DNA of 60,599 nt from JBCCGI01 sp039029355. Its GTDB lineage: Bacteria; Planctomycetota; UBA1135; GCA-002686595. How positions within the stretch are numbered: position 1 is the first letter of the stretch; each line of letters begins with the position of its first letter. Of this stretch, positions 18,923-28,528 are shown piece by piece. The position numbers and the translations under genes are program-made. A model generated the notes under the pieces. The model searched no databases, was not told the DNA's origin, and saw only the letters and a list, made by a program, of their open reading frames with translations. The stretch is taken from contig JBCCGI010000049.1 in assembly GCA_039029355.1 (NCBI GenBank), forward strand, positions 1-60,599. Reading direction: 5' to 3'.

Positions 18923-19262
18923 GGTTCGTTTGGCTCCTGGAAAGACGTGATGGACCTTGGACGATCGGGGCGGGCGGAGCTTCCCCGCGACCGCGGCTTG
19001 GCGGCCGAGCTTAGCGCCTGGTCGGCCCGCCCTCGGCCCGGATCCGGGAGACCCGGCGGGGGCCGGCTCCCTGGGCGGCTCGCGGCCGCCCGGAGCTCTC
19101 TCGGTCCAGAAGCGCGGCACGCCCGGCGTGAGCCCGGGCCATGCCGCGCGCCTGGCGCCACCGGGCCCTGCCGGCGAGGGCGGCGAGCGGCGGTGGCGGA
19201 CGCCCGGGGGCGGCCTTGGGCCGACCCGGAGGATGCGGACCGTAGGGCCGCGGTTCCGTTGT
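18923..19262. other. 340-bp gap without a recognisable gene
   Basis: Very GC-rich sequence between two minus-strand genes. It has several short GC palindromes (for example around 19040-19060) but no T-tract, no convincing promoter and no ORF with sensible composition. It presumably holds the promoter of the 18611 gene. Confidence 0.5.
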
Positions 19263-20732
19263 TCAGCGCTGCTTGGACAGCCAGGTCAAAAAGCGCCCCT
19301 CGAGGTCGTCCTTGCCTGGGTCCGAGCGGCTGATCGGGGTGCGGTAGACCTCCTCGAGCAGCGCGGCGAAGTCGGCCTCCTCGCCCGCATCCGCGAGGCG
19401 GGTCAGGAACTCGCCGAAGGCGGCCTTGGAGGCCTTCTCCTTCCCCGCCCCGTGCCCGCGGAGCCAGTGGCAGAAGGCGACCCGGTAGGTGCGCTGCAGC
19501 TCGAGCCAGTCGCCGGTGAACGACGCGCCTGGCACGATCGTGTCCGAGGCCGCCTCGCCGAAGAAGGGCGGCTTCGCCACGAAGGTGGTCGTGCCGTCGT
19601 CGGCGAAGATCCGGAAGCGCGCGATCGCCTTGCGCTCACCGGCTTCCTTGGCGCCCTTCTTCTGCGCGTCGCGGAGCACGCCGACGAAGTAGTCGGAGCC
19701 CAGCGTTGCGCGCCAGGGGCTCTCGGCGCTGTTGGTCGGCAGCGAGCCGCCCTGCGACAGGCCGCCCGGCACGAACACCTTGCGCGGCGGCGCCGAGCGC
19801 GGACGCAGGTCGCCGTCGGTGCGCGTATCGACCTGGCCGTAGAGGTCGATGACGAGGTTGTTGCACAGGCTCATCGAGAAGTCGGGGTCGATGCGGTTGT
19901 CGAAGACCGCCAGCGACAGCGAGGCGAACGCGAGCTGCGTCACCTGCTGCTCGAGGCCCTTGGGGTTGCGCTCGTCCATCGGGGTGCCGAGCTCGAAGTG
20001 CTCGGGGTCGTCGGCGCTGAACTCCAGGGCCACGACGCGCGTGTCGTCGAAGCGAAACTCGACCCAGGACGCGACGTCGCCCCAATAGACATGGCGCTGG
20101 TCCTCCCGCAGCAGGCCGAGGACCGAGCACAGCTCGACGAAGCCGCGCCGGTCGGGGACGAGCACCAGCCGCGCCGCCGGCGTCGGCGTCGCGCCCGCCG
20201 CGGCCTCGGTCACGCCCGCGTCCGAGCGCGGCACAACGGCTGCGCCCGCGAGCGCTGCATTGAAGCGCTCGAGCGCCTGGCGCTCCTTGTCCTTCGCCGG
20301 GAGCAGCGCGCCCAGCTCGCCTCCGGCCGGGACCGCGCCGAGTTCCTTCGCCGACCAGCCGCCGATCCAGCGCTTCAGGGTCTTGACGTCTTTCGCGAGG
20401 TCCTTGTGGGAGACGCGCTCGCCTGCGGGGTCGACCCAATCGACCCAGGTCGCGTGGCCCTCGAGCACGGCGGTCGACGCCGCCTGGAAGCGCTCGCACG
20501 CCGTGGCGTCGGCGAGCGCGGCCGCGGGGAACAGGAGCTCGAAGGCTCCCAGGTCCAGGCGTGCGAACGAGGCCGCGAGTACAGCCTCGGGATCGAGCGC
20601 GTCGGCGGAAGCGGAAAGCCCGCACCGCTCGAGGTAGCTCTCCGCCAACTCCTGATGCGGAACGTCCGCGCCCGCCGCCCATACGAAGGGAGTCAAGGCC
20701 AGCGCAACGCCGGCCCGAATGCCTGCCATCAT
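19263..20732 (-). CDS. exported hypothetical protein
   Basis: A 489-residue protein beginning with a weak signal peptide (MAGIRAGVALALTPFVWAAG). I do not recognise a family. A helical N-terminal half is followed by a beta-rich middle (RHVYWGDVASWVEFRFDD), a loop FVPGGLSQGGSLPTNSAESP and a helical C-terminus with Lys/Glu-rich segments. There are no metal or nucleotide motifs. The start region is shared by two adjacent ATGs (20732 and 20729). A TGTAAC box on the minus strand at 20834-20839 lies about 100 bp upstream and could be part of its promoter. It is divergent from the M64 peptidase gene. Confidence 0.6.
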   Translation of the reverse strand: MMAGIRAGVALALTPFVWAAGADVPHQELAESYLERCGLSASADALDPEAVLAASFARLDLGAFELLFPAAALADATACERFQAASTAVLEGHATWVDWVDPAGERVSHKDLAKDVKTLKRWIGGWSAKELGAVPAGGELGALLPAKDKERQALERFNAALAGAAVVPRSDAGVTEAAAGATPTPAARLVLVPDRRGFVELCSVLGLLREDQRHVYWGDVASWVEFRFDDTRVVALEFSADDPEHFELGTPMDERNPKGLEQQVTQLAFASLSLAVFDNRIDPDFSMSLCNNLVIDLYGQVDTRTDGDLRPRSAPPRKVFVPGGLSQGGSLPTNSAESPWRATLGSDYFVGVLRDAQKKGAKEAGERKAIARFRIFADDGTTTFVAKPPFFGEAASDTIVPGASFTGDWLELQRTYRVAFCHWLRGHGAGKEKASKAAFGEFLTRLADAGEEADFAALLEEVYRTPISRSDPGKDDLEGRFLTWLSKQR

Positions 20733-20998
20733 CCGGTTCTTCCTCTCTCAGGGGACTGCCGCCCCTGCCTGCCTACGAACCCGCTTGGGAACACGCGGGC
20801 CCGCTGCCGTCGAGACCCGCCTGAGCGGATAAGGTTACATCCTTTTCTCCGAAAGGCGTGCAACGACCAGGCAAGGTCCGGGCTAACGGTCCCGGACCCG
20901 GCGTGGGGCTGGTTTGGTTTCTACGTCGATCGACCTATCGCCATTCTCGGGCGCAACCTGAACTCGCGCCCCCTGGGCCCCCCGGCTACGATCCATCA

Positions 20999-22387
20999 AT
21001 GAGCCGCACCGCCCTCGCAGCGGGCCTCCTGACGGTTGCCCTTCCGTTCGCCGCCGCCCCCGCGGACGATCCCGAGGAGCAGGCCGCCGCGTGGCTCGAG
21101 AAGGCGGAGAGGCACGTCGAAAAGGGGCAACACAAGCGCGCTGTCGACGTCTACGAGAAGATCGTTAAGAAGTACCCCGAGACCGCAGCGGGCGAGGTGG
21201 CGGGGCGCCGCTCGCTCCCCAGCGCCTATCTCGGGAAGGCCGACATCCTGCGCAGCGGCCCCTCGTCCAACCGCGTGGACGTGGTCATCCTCGGCGACGG
21301 CTACACGCTGAAGCTGATGGACGGCTACGACGACATCGTCGGCGACATCCCGCGCGTGTTCGAGCGCAACCGCGTCTTTGGCGAGTACCTCTCCTACCTC
21401 AACCTGGTGCGCGGCACGACGGTGAGCGAGGAGAAGGGCATCGACTCCTACGGCAAGGAGTACCGCACCGTGCTCGGCGGCAAGATGTCGCGCTCGATCC
21501 AGGGCCAGGTCACGGTCGACCGCGAGGCGGTGCGCCGCATCCTGCGCGAGGAGCTGCCCGAGGCCGACGGCTTCGCGGTGGCGCTGGTGCGGCTCGGCAC
21601 GCTCGGCACCGGCGGGGGAGGCGTGGCCGCCGTCGCCGCGCGCGAGTTCAACACGTTGATCCACGAGTGGGGCCACGCCTTCGCCAACCTGCAGGACGAG
21701 TACTCGTCGCACACCGGCTACCGCGGCGAGGCCGTCAGCTCGATCAACGTCAGCAGCGTCGAGGACCCCCAGCGCGTGCCCTGGGCGCATTTCATCGAGG
21801 CCCGCGTGCGCGGCGTCGGCGTCTACGAGGGCGCCGACGGACGCGTGCGCGGCGCGTGGAAGCCCACCTCGGCCGGCTGCATCATGGGCAACGGCGGGTT
21901 CTTCTGCCCGGTTTGCCGCGAGGCGTTGGTGCTGCGCCTCTACGAGTTCGTCGACCCGATCGACGCGGCGGTGCCGCCGCCGTCGGACGAGCCGCTGCGG
22001 CTCGCGCAAGACGGCGCGCCGCTGACCTTCTCGGTGCAGGCGATGCGGCCGAAGAGCCACACGCTGGAGGTCAGCTGGTGGCTCTTCCCCGAGGCCGAGG
22101 CGCCACCGCACGTCTCCTATGATGCCGAGGCAGCGAGCGTCGGGAAGCGGCGCAGCCGCGGCCCGCTGCCGCCGATCGAGGCCAAGCCCGCCCAGCGCCC
22201 GCGCGGCGCGAAGAACGGCGTCCACCGCTTTGAGCTGAAGCCGCGCGGCCTCGCGCCCGGCGGCTACGTCGTGATCGTGCGCGCCGTCGACTCGACCAAG
22301 CTGCGCGGCGAGAAACACCCGTGGGTGCTCAAGGACGAGGCGCACCTCCTGCGCTCCGAGCGCCGCTGGAAGGTGATCGTCGAGTAG
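20999..22387 (+). CDS. exported M64-type (IgA peptidase-like) metallopeptidase
   Basis: A 462-residue protein. A signal peptide (residues 1-22) is followed by a short TPR-like helical pair (WLEKAERHVEKGQHKRAVDV) and a peptidase M64 domain from about residue 75. It shows VDVVILGDGYT at the domain start, the zinc site LIHEWGHAFANLQDEY (HExxH, His222) and a Cys-bearing segment SAGCIMGNGGFFCPVCREA near the active-site cleft. The last 120 residues are an Ig-like beta domain. M64 members include secreted IgA peptidases, and planctomycetes carry many of unknown target. Its stop lies 5 bp before the next ATG, so it is operonic with the TSP3 peptidase and the DMT transporter. Confidence 0.8.
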   Translation: MSRTALAAGLLTVALPFAAAPADDPEEQAAAWLEKAERHVEKGQHKRAVDVYEKIVKKYPETAAGEVAGRRSLPSAYLGKADILRSGPSSNRVDVVILGDGYTLKLMDGYDDIVGDIPRVFERNRVFGEYLSYLNLVRGTTVSEEKGIDSYGKEYRTVLGGKMSRSIQGQVTVDREAVRRILREELPEADGFAVALVRLGTLGTGGGGVAAVAAREFNTLIHEWGHAFANLQDEYSSHTGYRGEAVSSINVSSVEDPQRVPWAHFIEARVRGVGVYEGADGRVRGAWKPTSAGCIMGNGGFFCPVCREALVLRLYEFVDPIDAAVPPPSDEPLRLAQDGAPLTFSVQAMRPKSHTLEVSWWLFPEAEAPPHVSYDAEAASVGKRRSRGPLPPIEAKPAQRPRGAKNGVHRFELKPRGLAPGGYVVIVRAVDSTKLRGEKHPWVLKDEAHLLRSERRWKVIVE

Positions 22388-22392
22388 CGCCG

Positions 22393-23859
22393 ATGCTCGC
22401 GCTCGCGTCGCTCCTTCTGGCCGCGGTGCAGGAGCCGGCCTGGCCGGGCTCGCTCTCCGAGGTCGTCCAGCTCGCCGCCGGGCCGCGGCGCGTCGAGGTC
22501 ACCGACCGCGGCGGTGGCGCGGCGGTCTGCCGGCGCATGCTCAACACCGCCGCGGGCGCGCTGCCGTGGGTCGAGCGGGCGGCGGGCTTCCCGCTCCCCC
22601 TGACCGGGCCGGTGCGGATCCAGGTGTTCGGCGATCGCTCCAAGACCGGCGGCTACGCGGGCAACAACAACGGGCGCGAGGTCAACGTGTGGCGCGAGAT
22701 CTCCGACCGCGGGCTGATCCACGAGCTCGCGCACTACTGGTTCTCGAAGCGCTTCGCCTTCGACAGCTATCAAAGGGAGCGCTGGATCACCGAGGGGCTG
22801 GCGGAGTACATCGCCGTCGAGGCGCTGCGCGGCGCGCCGCACCTGGGCGACGCGGCCTTCGGGCACCGCGAGAACCTCGCCCACTGGCGCTCGGACCGCA
22901 CCGGCGGCGACGTGCTGCTGCGCGCCGGCATCCCGGTGTATCCGCTCGGCGACGACGAGCGCTCGGCGGCCGAGGCGCGCGACTGGTACGCGCGCGCCTA
23001 CTCGTTCTTCCACCTGCTCTCGCACCACGTCGGCACGGAGACGCTGCGCGAGGTGCACGCCGAGTTGGAGGCCGAGTACCGCCCCGTGACCAGCGCGGAC
23101 TACCTCGCGGTGCTCGGCGAGCGCGCGTCGCAGGTCGACGCGCTGATCGCCGGCTGGCTCACGCCCGGCGACTTCCACCCCGCGCTCGATCCGCGACTGC
23201 TGCGCGACGCCGACGGCGACGGGCTGACCGACGCCGAGGAGCGCGCGCGGGGCACGTCGGTGTCGGATCCGGACACCGACGGCGACGGCGAGCGCGACGG
23301 CGTCGAGGCGATGCTCCACGGCACCGACCCGTGCGACGCGGGCTCGCTGCCCGAGCGGCGGGGCTACGTGATCGACGGCACGGTCACGGAGTGGGTCAGC
23401 TCCACGCCTACGGCCCGCTTCCGCTACGACCCGGTCGGCGATCTGGAGAACGGCGCACCGCGCGCCTGCGACCTCGGCGCGGTGTGGCTCGACGCGGACG
23501 AGACGTACTTCTATGTCGCGTTCCGCCTGGCCGAGGATCTCGGGCCCGGAGCGCGCTTCGAGGTCGGCATCGACGCCGACCGCGACGACGTGTTCGACGT
23601 GGTCGTCACCTGCGATCCGGACGGCACGGTGCGGGTGGGGCACCTCTACCAGGACTGGGACTCCTCCGACTGGCACCCCGCGGTGCTCGCGCCGGTGGGC
23701 GTCCGCGGGCGCGACATCGAGCTCGCCATCCCGCGCGCGGCGATGCGCGTCAGCGGCAAGGTGCGGCTCTATGCCTTCAGCGTGCACCGGCCCTCGCCCG
23801 ACAGCGACTGGGTGTACGGCGACCAGCTGCACGGCTGGATCCCGTTCAGGCTGCCGTGA
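22393..23859 (+). CDS. exported gluzincin metallopeptidase with thrombospondin type 3 repeats
   Basis: A 488-residue protein with a short signal peptide (MLALASLLLAAVQEP). The catalytic region at about residues 85-240 has LIHELAHYWFSKRF (HExxH) and WITEGLAEYIA (third ligand Glu), the M1-like or basic secretory protease pattern. Next come calcium-binding TSP3 motifs around residues 270-315, in DADGDGLTDAEE and DPDTDGDGERDGVEAM. The C-terminal 150 residues form a carbohydrate-binding-like beta sandwich. It is probably a calcium-stabilised cell-surface or secreted protease. It lies 5 bp after the M64 gene, and its TGA overlaps the GTG start of the next gene (GTGA). Confidence 0.8.
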   Translation: MLALASLLLAAVQEPAWPGSLSEVVQLAAGPRRVEVTDRGGGAAVCRRMLNTAAGALPWVERAAGFPLPLTGPVRIQVFGDRSKTGGYAGNNNGREVNVWREISDRGLIHELAHYWFSKRFAFDSYQRERWITEGLAEYIAVEALRGAPHLGDAAFGHRENLAHWRSDRTGGDVLLRAGIPVYPLGDDERSAAEARDWYARAYSFFHLLSHHVGTETLREVHAELEAEYRPVTSADYLAVLGERASQVDALIAGWLTPGDFHPALDPRLLRDADGDGLTDAEERARGTSVSDPDTDGDGERDGVEAMLHGTDPCDAGSLPERRGYVIDGTVTEWVSSTPTARFRYDPVGDLENGAPRACDLGAVWLDADETYFYVAFRLAEDLGPGARFEVGIDADRDDVFDVVVTCDPDGTVRVGHLYQDWDSSDWHPAVLAPVGVRGRDIELAIPRAAMRVSGKVRLYAFSVHRPSPDSDWVYGDQLHGWIPFRLP

Positions 23860-24710
23860 GCGACGGACGCGCACGGTTCCTGCTCGTCGTCGGCGCGGCG
23901 CTCTTCTCGACCGGAGGAGCGGCGGTGAAGTCGTGCGGGCTCGACGGCTGGCAGGTGGCGTCGTTCCGCTCCGGCGTGGCCGCGCTGGCGCTCGTGGCGG
24001 CGCTTCCGGCCGCGCGACGCGGCATCCGGCCGCGCACGTTCCTGGTCGGCATCGCCTACGCCGCCACGCTGACGCTCTTCGTGCTGGCGAACAAGCGCAC
24101 GACCGCGGCGAACGCGATCTTCCTGCAGTCGACGGCGCCGCTGTATCTGCTCGTTCTCGGGCCGCTGCTCCTGCACGAGCGCATCGGAAGGCGCGAGCTC
24201 ACGCTGCTCGCCGCCGTCGCGGCCGGGCTCGCGTTGTGCTTCGTCGACAGCTACGACCCCACCGCAAGCGCGACCGATCCGGCGCTGGGCAACGCGCTCG
24301 GCGTCGCGGCGGGAGCCGCGTGGGCGTGCACGCTGCTCGGCCTGCGGTGGGCGGGCTCGGGCGAGGACGCGAACAACGTGTCGTGCGTGGCGGTGGGGAA
24401 CGGGCTGGCCTTCGCCGCATGCCTGCCCTTCGCGCTGCCGGTCGGCGCGGTCGCGACGGCCGACGTGCTCGTGCTCCTGTGGCTCGGCGTGTTCCAGATC
24501 GGCGCGGCGTACGTGTGCGTCACCGCGGGCCTGCGGCGCGTGCCGGTGTTCGAGGCCTCGCTGATCCTCTTGGCGGAGCCGGTGCTGAACCCGGTGTGGG
24601 CCTGGCTCGTACACGACGAGCGCCCCGGTGCCTGGACGATGGCGGCGGGCGTGCTCATCCTCGGCGCGTCGCTCGCGCACGCGCTGCGTCCGGCCGAAGC
24701 GTCCGGCTAG
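23856..24710 (+). CDS. DMT-superfamily (EamA) transporter
   Basis: A 284-residue inner-membrane protein with about ten hydrophobic helices in two EamA halves. Characteristic pieces are FLLVVGAALFSTGGAAVKS in helix 1, the SFRSGVAALALVAALPA segment, ANAIFLQSTAPLYLLVL, and in the second half RVPVFEASLILLAEPVLNP with the conserved Glu-Pro. EamA permeases export amino acids or other metabolites; the substrate cannot be read from sequence. The GTG start overlaps the stop of the preceding peptidase gene, so expression is coupled. The final four bases overlap the end of the convergent slyD-like gene. Confidence 0.85.
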   Translation: MSDGRARFLLVVGAALFSTGGAAVKSCGLDGWQVASFRSGVAALALVAALPAARRGIRPRTFLVGIAYAATLTLFVLANKRTTAANAIFLQSTAPLYLLVLGPLLLHERIGRRELTLLAAVAAGLALCFVDSYDPTASATDPALGNALGVAAGAAWACTLLGLRWAGSGEDANNVSCVAVGNGLAFAACLPFALPVGAVATADVLVLLWLGVFQIGAAYVCVTAGLRRVPVFEASLILLAEPVLNPVWAWLVHDERPGAWTMAAGVLILGASLAHALRPAEASG

Positions 24711-25210
24711 GCGTCGCCGGCTTCCTCGTTCGGATGCCCGTGCTCGAGCTCCTCGGGCCGCGCGTCGCGCACGCCGAGCACGTGCACCTCGTAGCGCAGG
24801 CGCAGCCCCGCGAGCGGGTGGTTGCCGCTGACGGTGACCGAGTTGCCGTCGATGTCGGTGACGAAGATCACGAGCTCGTTCCCGTGGTCGTCGAAGGCGC
24901 CGAGCGCCAGGCCGACCTCGAGCTCGGCGTCGTCGGGGAACTCGGAGCGGTCGAGCACCTGGATCGCGTCCGGGTCGGGCATCCCGAAGGCCTCCTCGGG
25001 GGCGAGCGTGATCTCGACATCGCTGCCCTCGGCCAGGCCGGCCAGCCCCTGCTCCAGTCCCGGCGCGATGTTGTCGGAGCCGTGCAGGTAGTAGAGCGGC
25101 TCGTCGTGCCCGCATTCGTCGAGCAGCTCCTGCGTCTCGGCGTCGAACATGCGCAGCGTGAGGGCGACCACCTTGCCGCCGGCGATGGAGTTGTTTTCCG
25201 GGAGGACCAT
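24707..25210 (-). CDS. slyD: FKBP-type peptidyl-prolyl cis-trans isomerase (SlyD-like)
   Basis: A 167-residue cytoplasmic chaperone and prolyl isomerase. It shows the split FKBP fold with the IF-domain insert: KVVALTLRMFDAETQELLDE, the hallmark PLYYLHGSDNIAPGLEQGL, the IF flap (ITLAPEEAFGMPDPDAIQVL) and the closing VSGNHPLAGLRLRYEVHVL. The C-terminal tail is short and has few His (HGHPNEE), unlike the metal-binding tail of E. coli SlyD. The protein probably assists folding or metalloenzyme maturation. The gene is convergent with the EamA gene, with a 4-bp overlap of stop codons, and an ATG start is clear. Confidence 0.9.
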   Translation of the reverse strand: MVLPENNSIAGGKVVALTLRMFDAETQELLDECGHDEPLYYLHGSDNIAPGLEQGLAGLAEGSDVEITLAPEEAFGMPDPDAIQVLDRSEFPDDAELEVGLALGAFDDHGNELVIFVTDIDGNSVTVSGNHPLAGLRLRYEVHVLGVRDARPEELEHGHPNEEAGDA

Positions 25211-25308
25211 GATCGACGCCTACGATTAGGGGTGAGATCGCCCGGCGCAAGCGCGATTCCGCCTCAGCGCCTAGAATCGACGCCGGACCTTCGGCTCCCC
25301 CAAGCTCC

Positions 25309-26550
25309 ATGAACCAACCGCGACTTCTGCCCCTCCTCGGACTCCTCTTCCTCGCCGCGCCGGCCGCGGCCCAGATGCCCTGGGAGACCGGGCCGTACCA
25401 GGTGGGGCTCCGGCCACACGCGTACTTCACGCCCAAGTCGTCGAGCCCCTTCGGCGCCGTGTTCGGGCGCTCCTTCTATCCGGCGCTGGGCGAGGGCCTC
25501 GACGCGCCGCCGGACGTCGCGGGCGGGCCCTATCCGCACATCGCCTTCCTGCACGGGCACACGCTGGACACGTCGCACTACGTGGTCGCGATGCAACAGC
25601 TCGCGAGCTGGGGCTTCATCGTCACCGGCTGCGATACGAACGTGGGCTTCATCGAGCCCGCGATGGTCGCCGAGCTGGCCGACGACCAGCTCCTCCTGAT
25701 GAACCTGATCGAGGCCGAAGACGCACCCGGCGGCTTCTGGGAGGGCATGTTCGACGGCGGTGATTGGGGCGTGGTCGGCCACTCGATGGGAGGCGCCACG
25801 CTGCCGTTCTTCACGAGCGTCGCGCCGCGCGTCACCGCGGCCTCGAGCCACCAGCCGTACCTCGGCGACCTGTTCGGCGGCAGCTTTCCCGCCTCGACGT
25901 CCTTCGCTTCCTACGACGGCAGCCTGGTCGTGATCGGCGCGACCGAGGACACGCTGACGCCGTGGGACACGATGTGCCTGCCGTGGTACCAGGCGGCGAC
26001 GAGCGCCTCGCGGCGCGTGTTCACGCTCGTCGATGGGATGGGGCACCTCGGGCTGGTCGACGTGCCGCAGACCGGCGACCCGATGACGGCGGAGGAGCAG
26101 GACCGCATCACGAACCTCTGGATGACGGGGTACTTCCGGGCCGAGCTGTACGGCGAGACGCACCTCTTCGACCTGCTGCTCGGCGAGGCGGCGCAGAGCG
26201 AGCCGTGGACGCTCGAGTCGGGCGGCTCGGAGCCGCTGCTCTGGGCGACGACGAGCGCCGGCCAGCCGGGCTCGATGGGCTTCGGCGTCGCGGGCGACTA
26301 CGGCGAGCTGGTGCTGGTCGGGCTCGCGCCCCAGCCCGCGTCGATCCCCTCGGTGTGGGGGACGATCGGCATCGACCTCGCCACGAGCTCGGTGCTGTTT
26401 TCGGGGAACCTCGGCGCGGCCACCGGTTTGACTCAGCAGTTCGCTCCCATCCCGGGGACGTCGGGCGTCCCATTCTATCTGCAGGCGCTGCAGCTTCCGG
26501 CTGCGGGCGGGGGAGAGCTGTCGCCGGTCGTCACCTACGTCGCGCCCTAG
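25309..26550 (+). CDS. exported alpha/beta hydrolase (chlorophyllase/PETase-like)
   Basis: A 413-residue secreted esterase-type protein with a signal peptide (MNQPRLLPLLGLLFLAAPAAAQ). The alpha/beta hydrolase core runs from about residue 75 to 260: HIAFLHGHTLDTSHY (oxyanion region), GVVGHSMGGATLPFF (nucleophile Ser in GHSMGG), IGATEDTLTPWD (Asp) and DGMGHLGLVD (His). The order matches dienelactone hydrolase, chlorophyllase and polyester hydrolase relatives. A C-terminal domain of about 130 residues (AGQPGSMGFGVAGDY... to GGELSPVVTYV) is a beta-sandwich seen at the end of many planctomycete exported enzymes. The substrate is unknown. It has its own transcription unit. Confidence 0.8.
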   Translation: MNQPRLLPLLGLLFLAAPAAAQMPWETGPYQVGLRPHAYFTPKSSSPFGAVFGRSFYPALGEGLDAPPDVAGGPYPHIAFLHGHTLDTSHYVVAMQQLASWGFIVTGCDTNVGFIEPAMVAELADDQLLLMNLIEAEDAPGGFWEGMFDGGDWGVVGHSMGGATLPFFTSVAPRVTAASSHQPYLGDLFGGSFPASTSFASYDGSLVVIGATEDTLTPWDTMCLPWYQAATSASRRVFTLVDGMGHLGLVDVPQTGDPMTAEEQDRITNLWMTGYFRAELYGETHLFDLLLGEAAQSEPWTLESGGSEPLLWATTSAGQPGSMGFGVAGDYGELVLVGLAPQPASIPSVWGTIGIDLATSSVLFSGNLGAATGLTQQFAPIPGTSGVPFYLQALQLPAAGGGELSPVVTYVAP

Positions 26551-26746
26551 CGGCGCGCCGTCCGGGCGACCGGTTCGAAGCGGGGCGGATCGCGCCGGCC
26601 GCGGGCGTCGCGCGGCGGGTCGGGGAGTGCCCGCGGGCCTTTGCCGCGCCCGAACGTCCGCACGCCGCGCGGACGGCTGTGACGCGCTAAGATGTCGGTT
26701 CCCCCGGGGAGCCTCGGCCGGCTCCCGCCCATCCGGAAGGACCCTC

Positions 26747-28504
26747 ATGCCCCGAATCCCCATCCACCCCGCCCTCCCGCTTCTGGCCCTGGCTCCCGTC
26801 GCCGCCGCCCAGGTGGACCTGCAGCCGGCGCCCGAGGGCGTCCTCGCCGCGTTCGACCAGGGCGCCGGCCTGCTCCAAACGCTCGATTTGCCGGCCGCGC
26901 CGACCGAGCCGTTCCAGGTCGAGATCTTCCTCGACGGAGCGCCGCACACGGTGCACTTCGCGCCCTTCTCACTGCGCTCCGACGAGTTCGAGGTGCGCGT
27001 GCAGCAGGCCGACGGCTCCTGGGTCGTCGCCGACCCGACGCCGCCGGCGACGGTGCGTGGCATCGTGCAGGGCTTCCCCGAGAGCTGGGTCGCCGGCAGC
27101 CTGGTGGACGGCGAGCTCTCGGCGATCGCGCGCCTCCACGCCGGCGACACGATGTGGGGCATCCAGTCCGTCAGCCAGGTCGACGCCACCGCGCCGCGCG
27201 GGCTGCACCTGCTCTTTGACGAGGCCGACTCGCAGCTGCCTGCCGCGCTCTGCGGCACGCCCGCCGTCCAGGCCCCGCGCCAAGGCGAGCTCGGCACGCC
27301 CGGCCCCGACGGGGGCAGCGGCTCGAAGTACACCGAGATCTCCTGCGACGCCGACGTTCAGTACTACAACCAGAACGGCAGCTCGGTCACGGCGACGACG
27401 AACGACATCGAGAACATCATCAACGGCTGCGACGCGATCTACGACTCGGACTTTAACGTCCGCTACGAGATCGGCACGATCCTCGTGCGCACCTCCGAGC
27501 CGGATCCGTACTCGACCTCGTCGGCGAGCCCGCTGCTGAACCAGTTCAAGAGCGAGTGGATCGCGAACCAGGTCGGGATCAAGCGCGACGTTGCGCACCT
27601 GTTCACCGGCAAGAACATCGTCGGCTCGACGATCGGCATCGCCTACTTGAACGGCGTCTGCAGCGTGTCTTCGGGCTACGGGCTCTCGCAGTCGAAGTGG
27701 ACCGGCAGCCTGACCGCGCGCATCGCGCTGACCGCGCACGAGCTCGGCCACAACTGGGGCGCCAACCACTGCAACGGCACCTCGGACTGCAAGATCATGT
27801 GCTCGGGCCTCGGCGGCTGCAGCGGCATCCTCACGTCGTTCGGCAGCTCGGCGTCGGCCGAGATCTCGCTCAAGAAGTCGATCGCGACCTGCCTGACCGG
27901 CCCGCCGCCCACCGTGGCGCCGACGCTGTTCTCGGCCTCGCCCTCGACGGTGGGGGCGTTCGGCAGCGCGCCGATCACCGTCTCCGGCGTCGAGCTCGAG
28001 TGGGTCGAGAGCGTCACGGTCGGCGGCCAGTCGCTGCCCTCGCCGGGCGGCTTCCTGGTGCTGGGCGAGAACGAGCTGTACATCACGGTCTCCGACCCGC
28101 CGTCGCTCGGCACGGTGCCGCTCGTGGCCACCAACCCGATCGGCGCGAGCAACCCGGTGAACATCACCTTCACCGAGCAGTCGCCGCCGGCGCTCGTCAA
28201 CTCGTTCTGGGCGATCACCGAGACCGACTACGAGTGGAAGTTCGGCGGGGGCCCCGGCGACCTCTGGTTCCTGAACATCGCGGTCAACGACCTGACTACG
28301 GCGCCGTTCCTCGGCTTCGACTTCCTGCTGAACACCGTGCAGGCCGCCTCGGGCGTCCTCGGCGCCGCCGGCGTCGAGTCGTTTGAGATCAACCTGCTGC
28401 CCACGGCGGTCGGCCTGACCTTCTACTCGCAGGTCGTCACGGTCGACGGCAGCGGCGCGGTCGAGCCGCCGACGAACGTCACCACGTCGTTCGTGCTGCT
28501 CTAG
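26747..28504 (+). CDS. exported reprolysin-like (M12B/ADAM-type) metzincin with IPT/TIG domain
   Basis: A 585-residue secreted metallopeptidase with a signal peptide (residues 1-21) and a propeptide-like region up to about 200. The metzincin domain follows, with the zinc motif AHELGHNWGANHCNG (HExxHxxGxxH) and the Met-turn CKIMCSG. Disulfide-forming Cys residues surround the site, as in ADAM and snapalysin relatives. Residues about 390-470 form an IPT/TIG Ig-like domain (FSASPSTVGAFGSAPITVSG) and the last 110 residues a planctomycete-type C-terminal sandwich. It is likely to degrade extracellular protein. The ATG at 26747 precedes the signal peptide. Confidence 0.8.
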   Translation: MPRIPIHPALPLLALAPVAAAQVDLQPAPEGVLAAFDQGAGLLQTLDLPAAPTEPFQVEIFLDGAPHTVHFAPFSLRSDEFEVRVQQADGSWVVADPTPPATVRGIVQGFPESWVAGSLVDGELSAIARLHAGDTMWGIQSVSQVDATAPRGLHLLFDEADSQLPAALCGTPAVQAPRQGELGTPGPDGGSGSKYTEISCDADVQYYNQNGSSVTATTNDIENIINGCDAIYDSDFNVRYEIGTILVRTSEPDPYSTSSASPLLNQFKSEWIANQVGIKRDVAHLFTGKNIVGSTIGIAYLNGVCSVSSGYGLSQSKWTGSLTARIALTAHELGHNWGANHCNGTSDCKIMCSGLGGCSGILTSFGSSASAEISLKKSIATCLTGPPPTVAPTLFSASPSTVGAFGSAPITVSGVELEWVESVTVGGQSLPSPGGFLVLGENELYITVSDPPSLGTVPLVATNPIGASNPVNITFTEQSPPALVNSFWAITETDYEWKFGGGPGDLWFLNIAVNDLTTAPFLGFDFLLNTVQAASGVLGAAGVESFEINLLPTAVGLTFYSQVVTVDGSGAVEPPTNVTTSFVLL

Positions 28505-28528
28505 CGGCCCGCCGCCCCCCGGCCGGCC

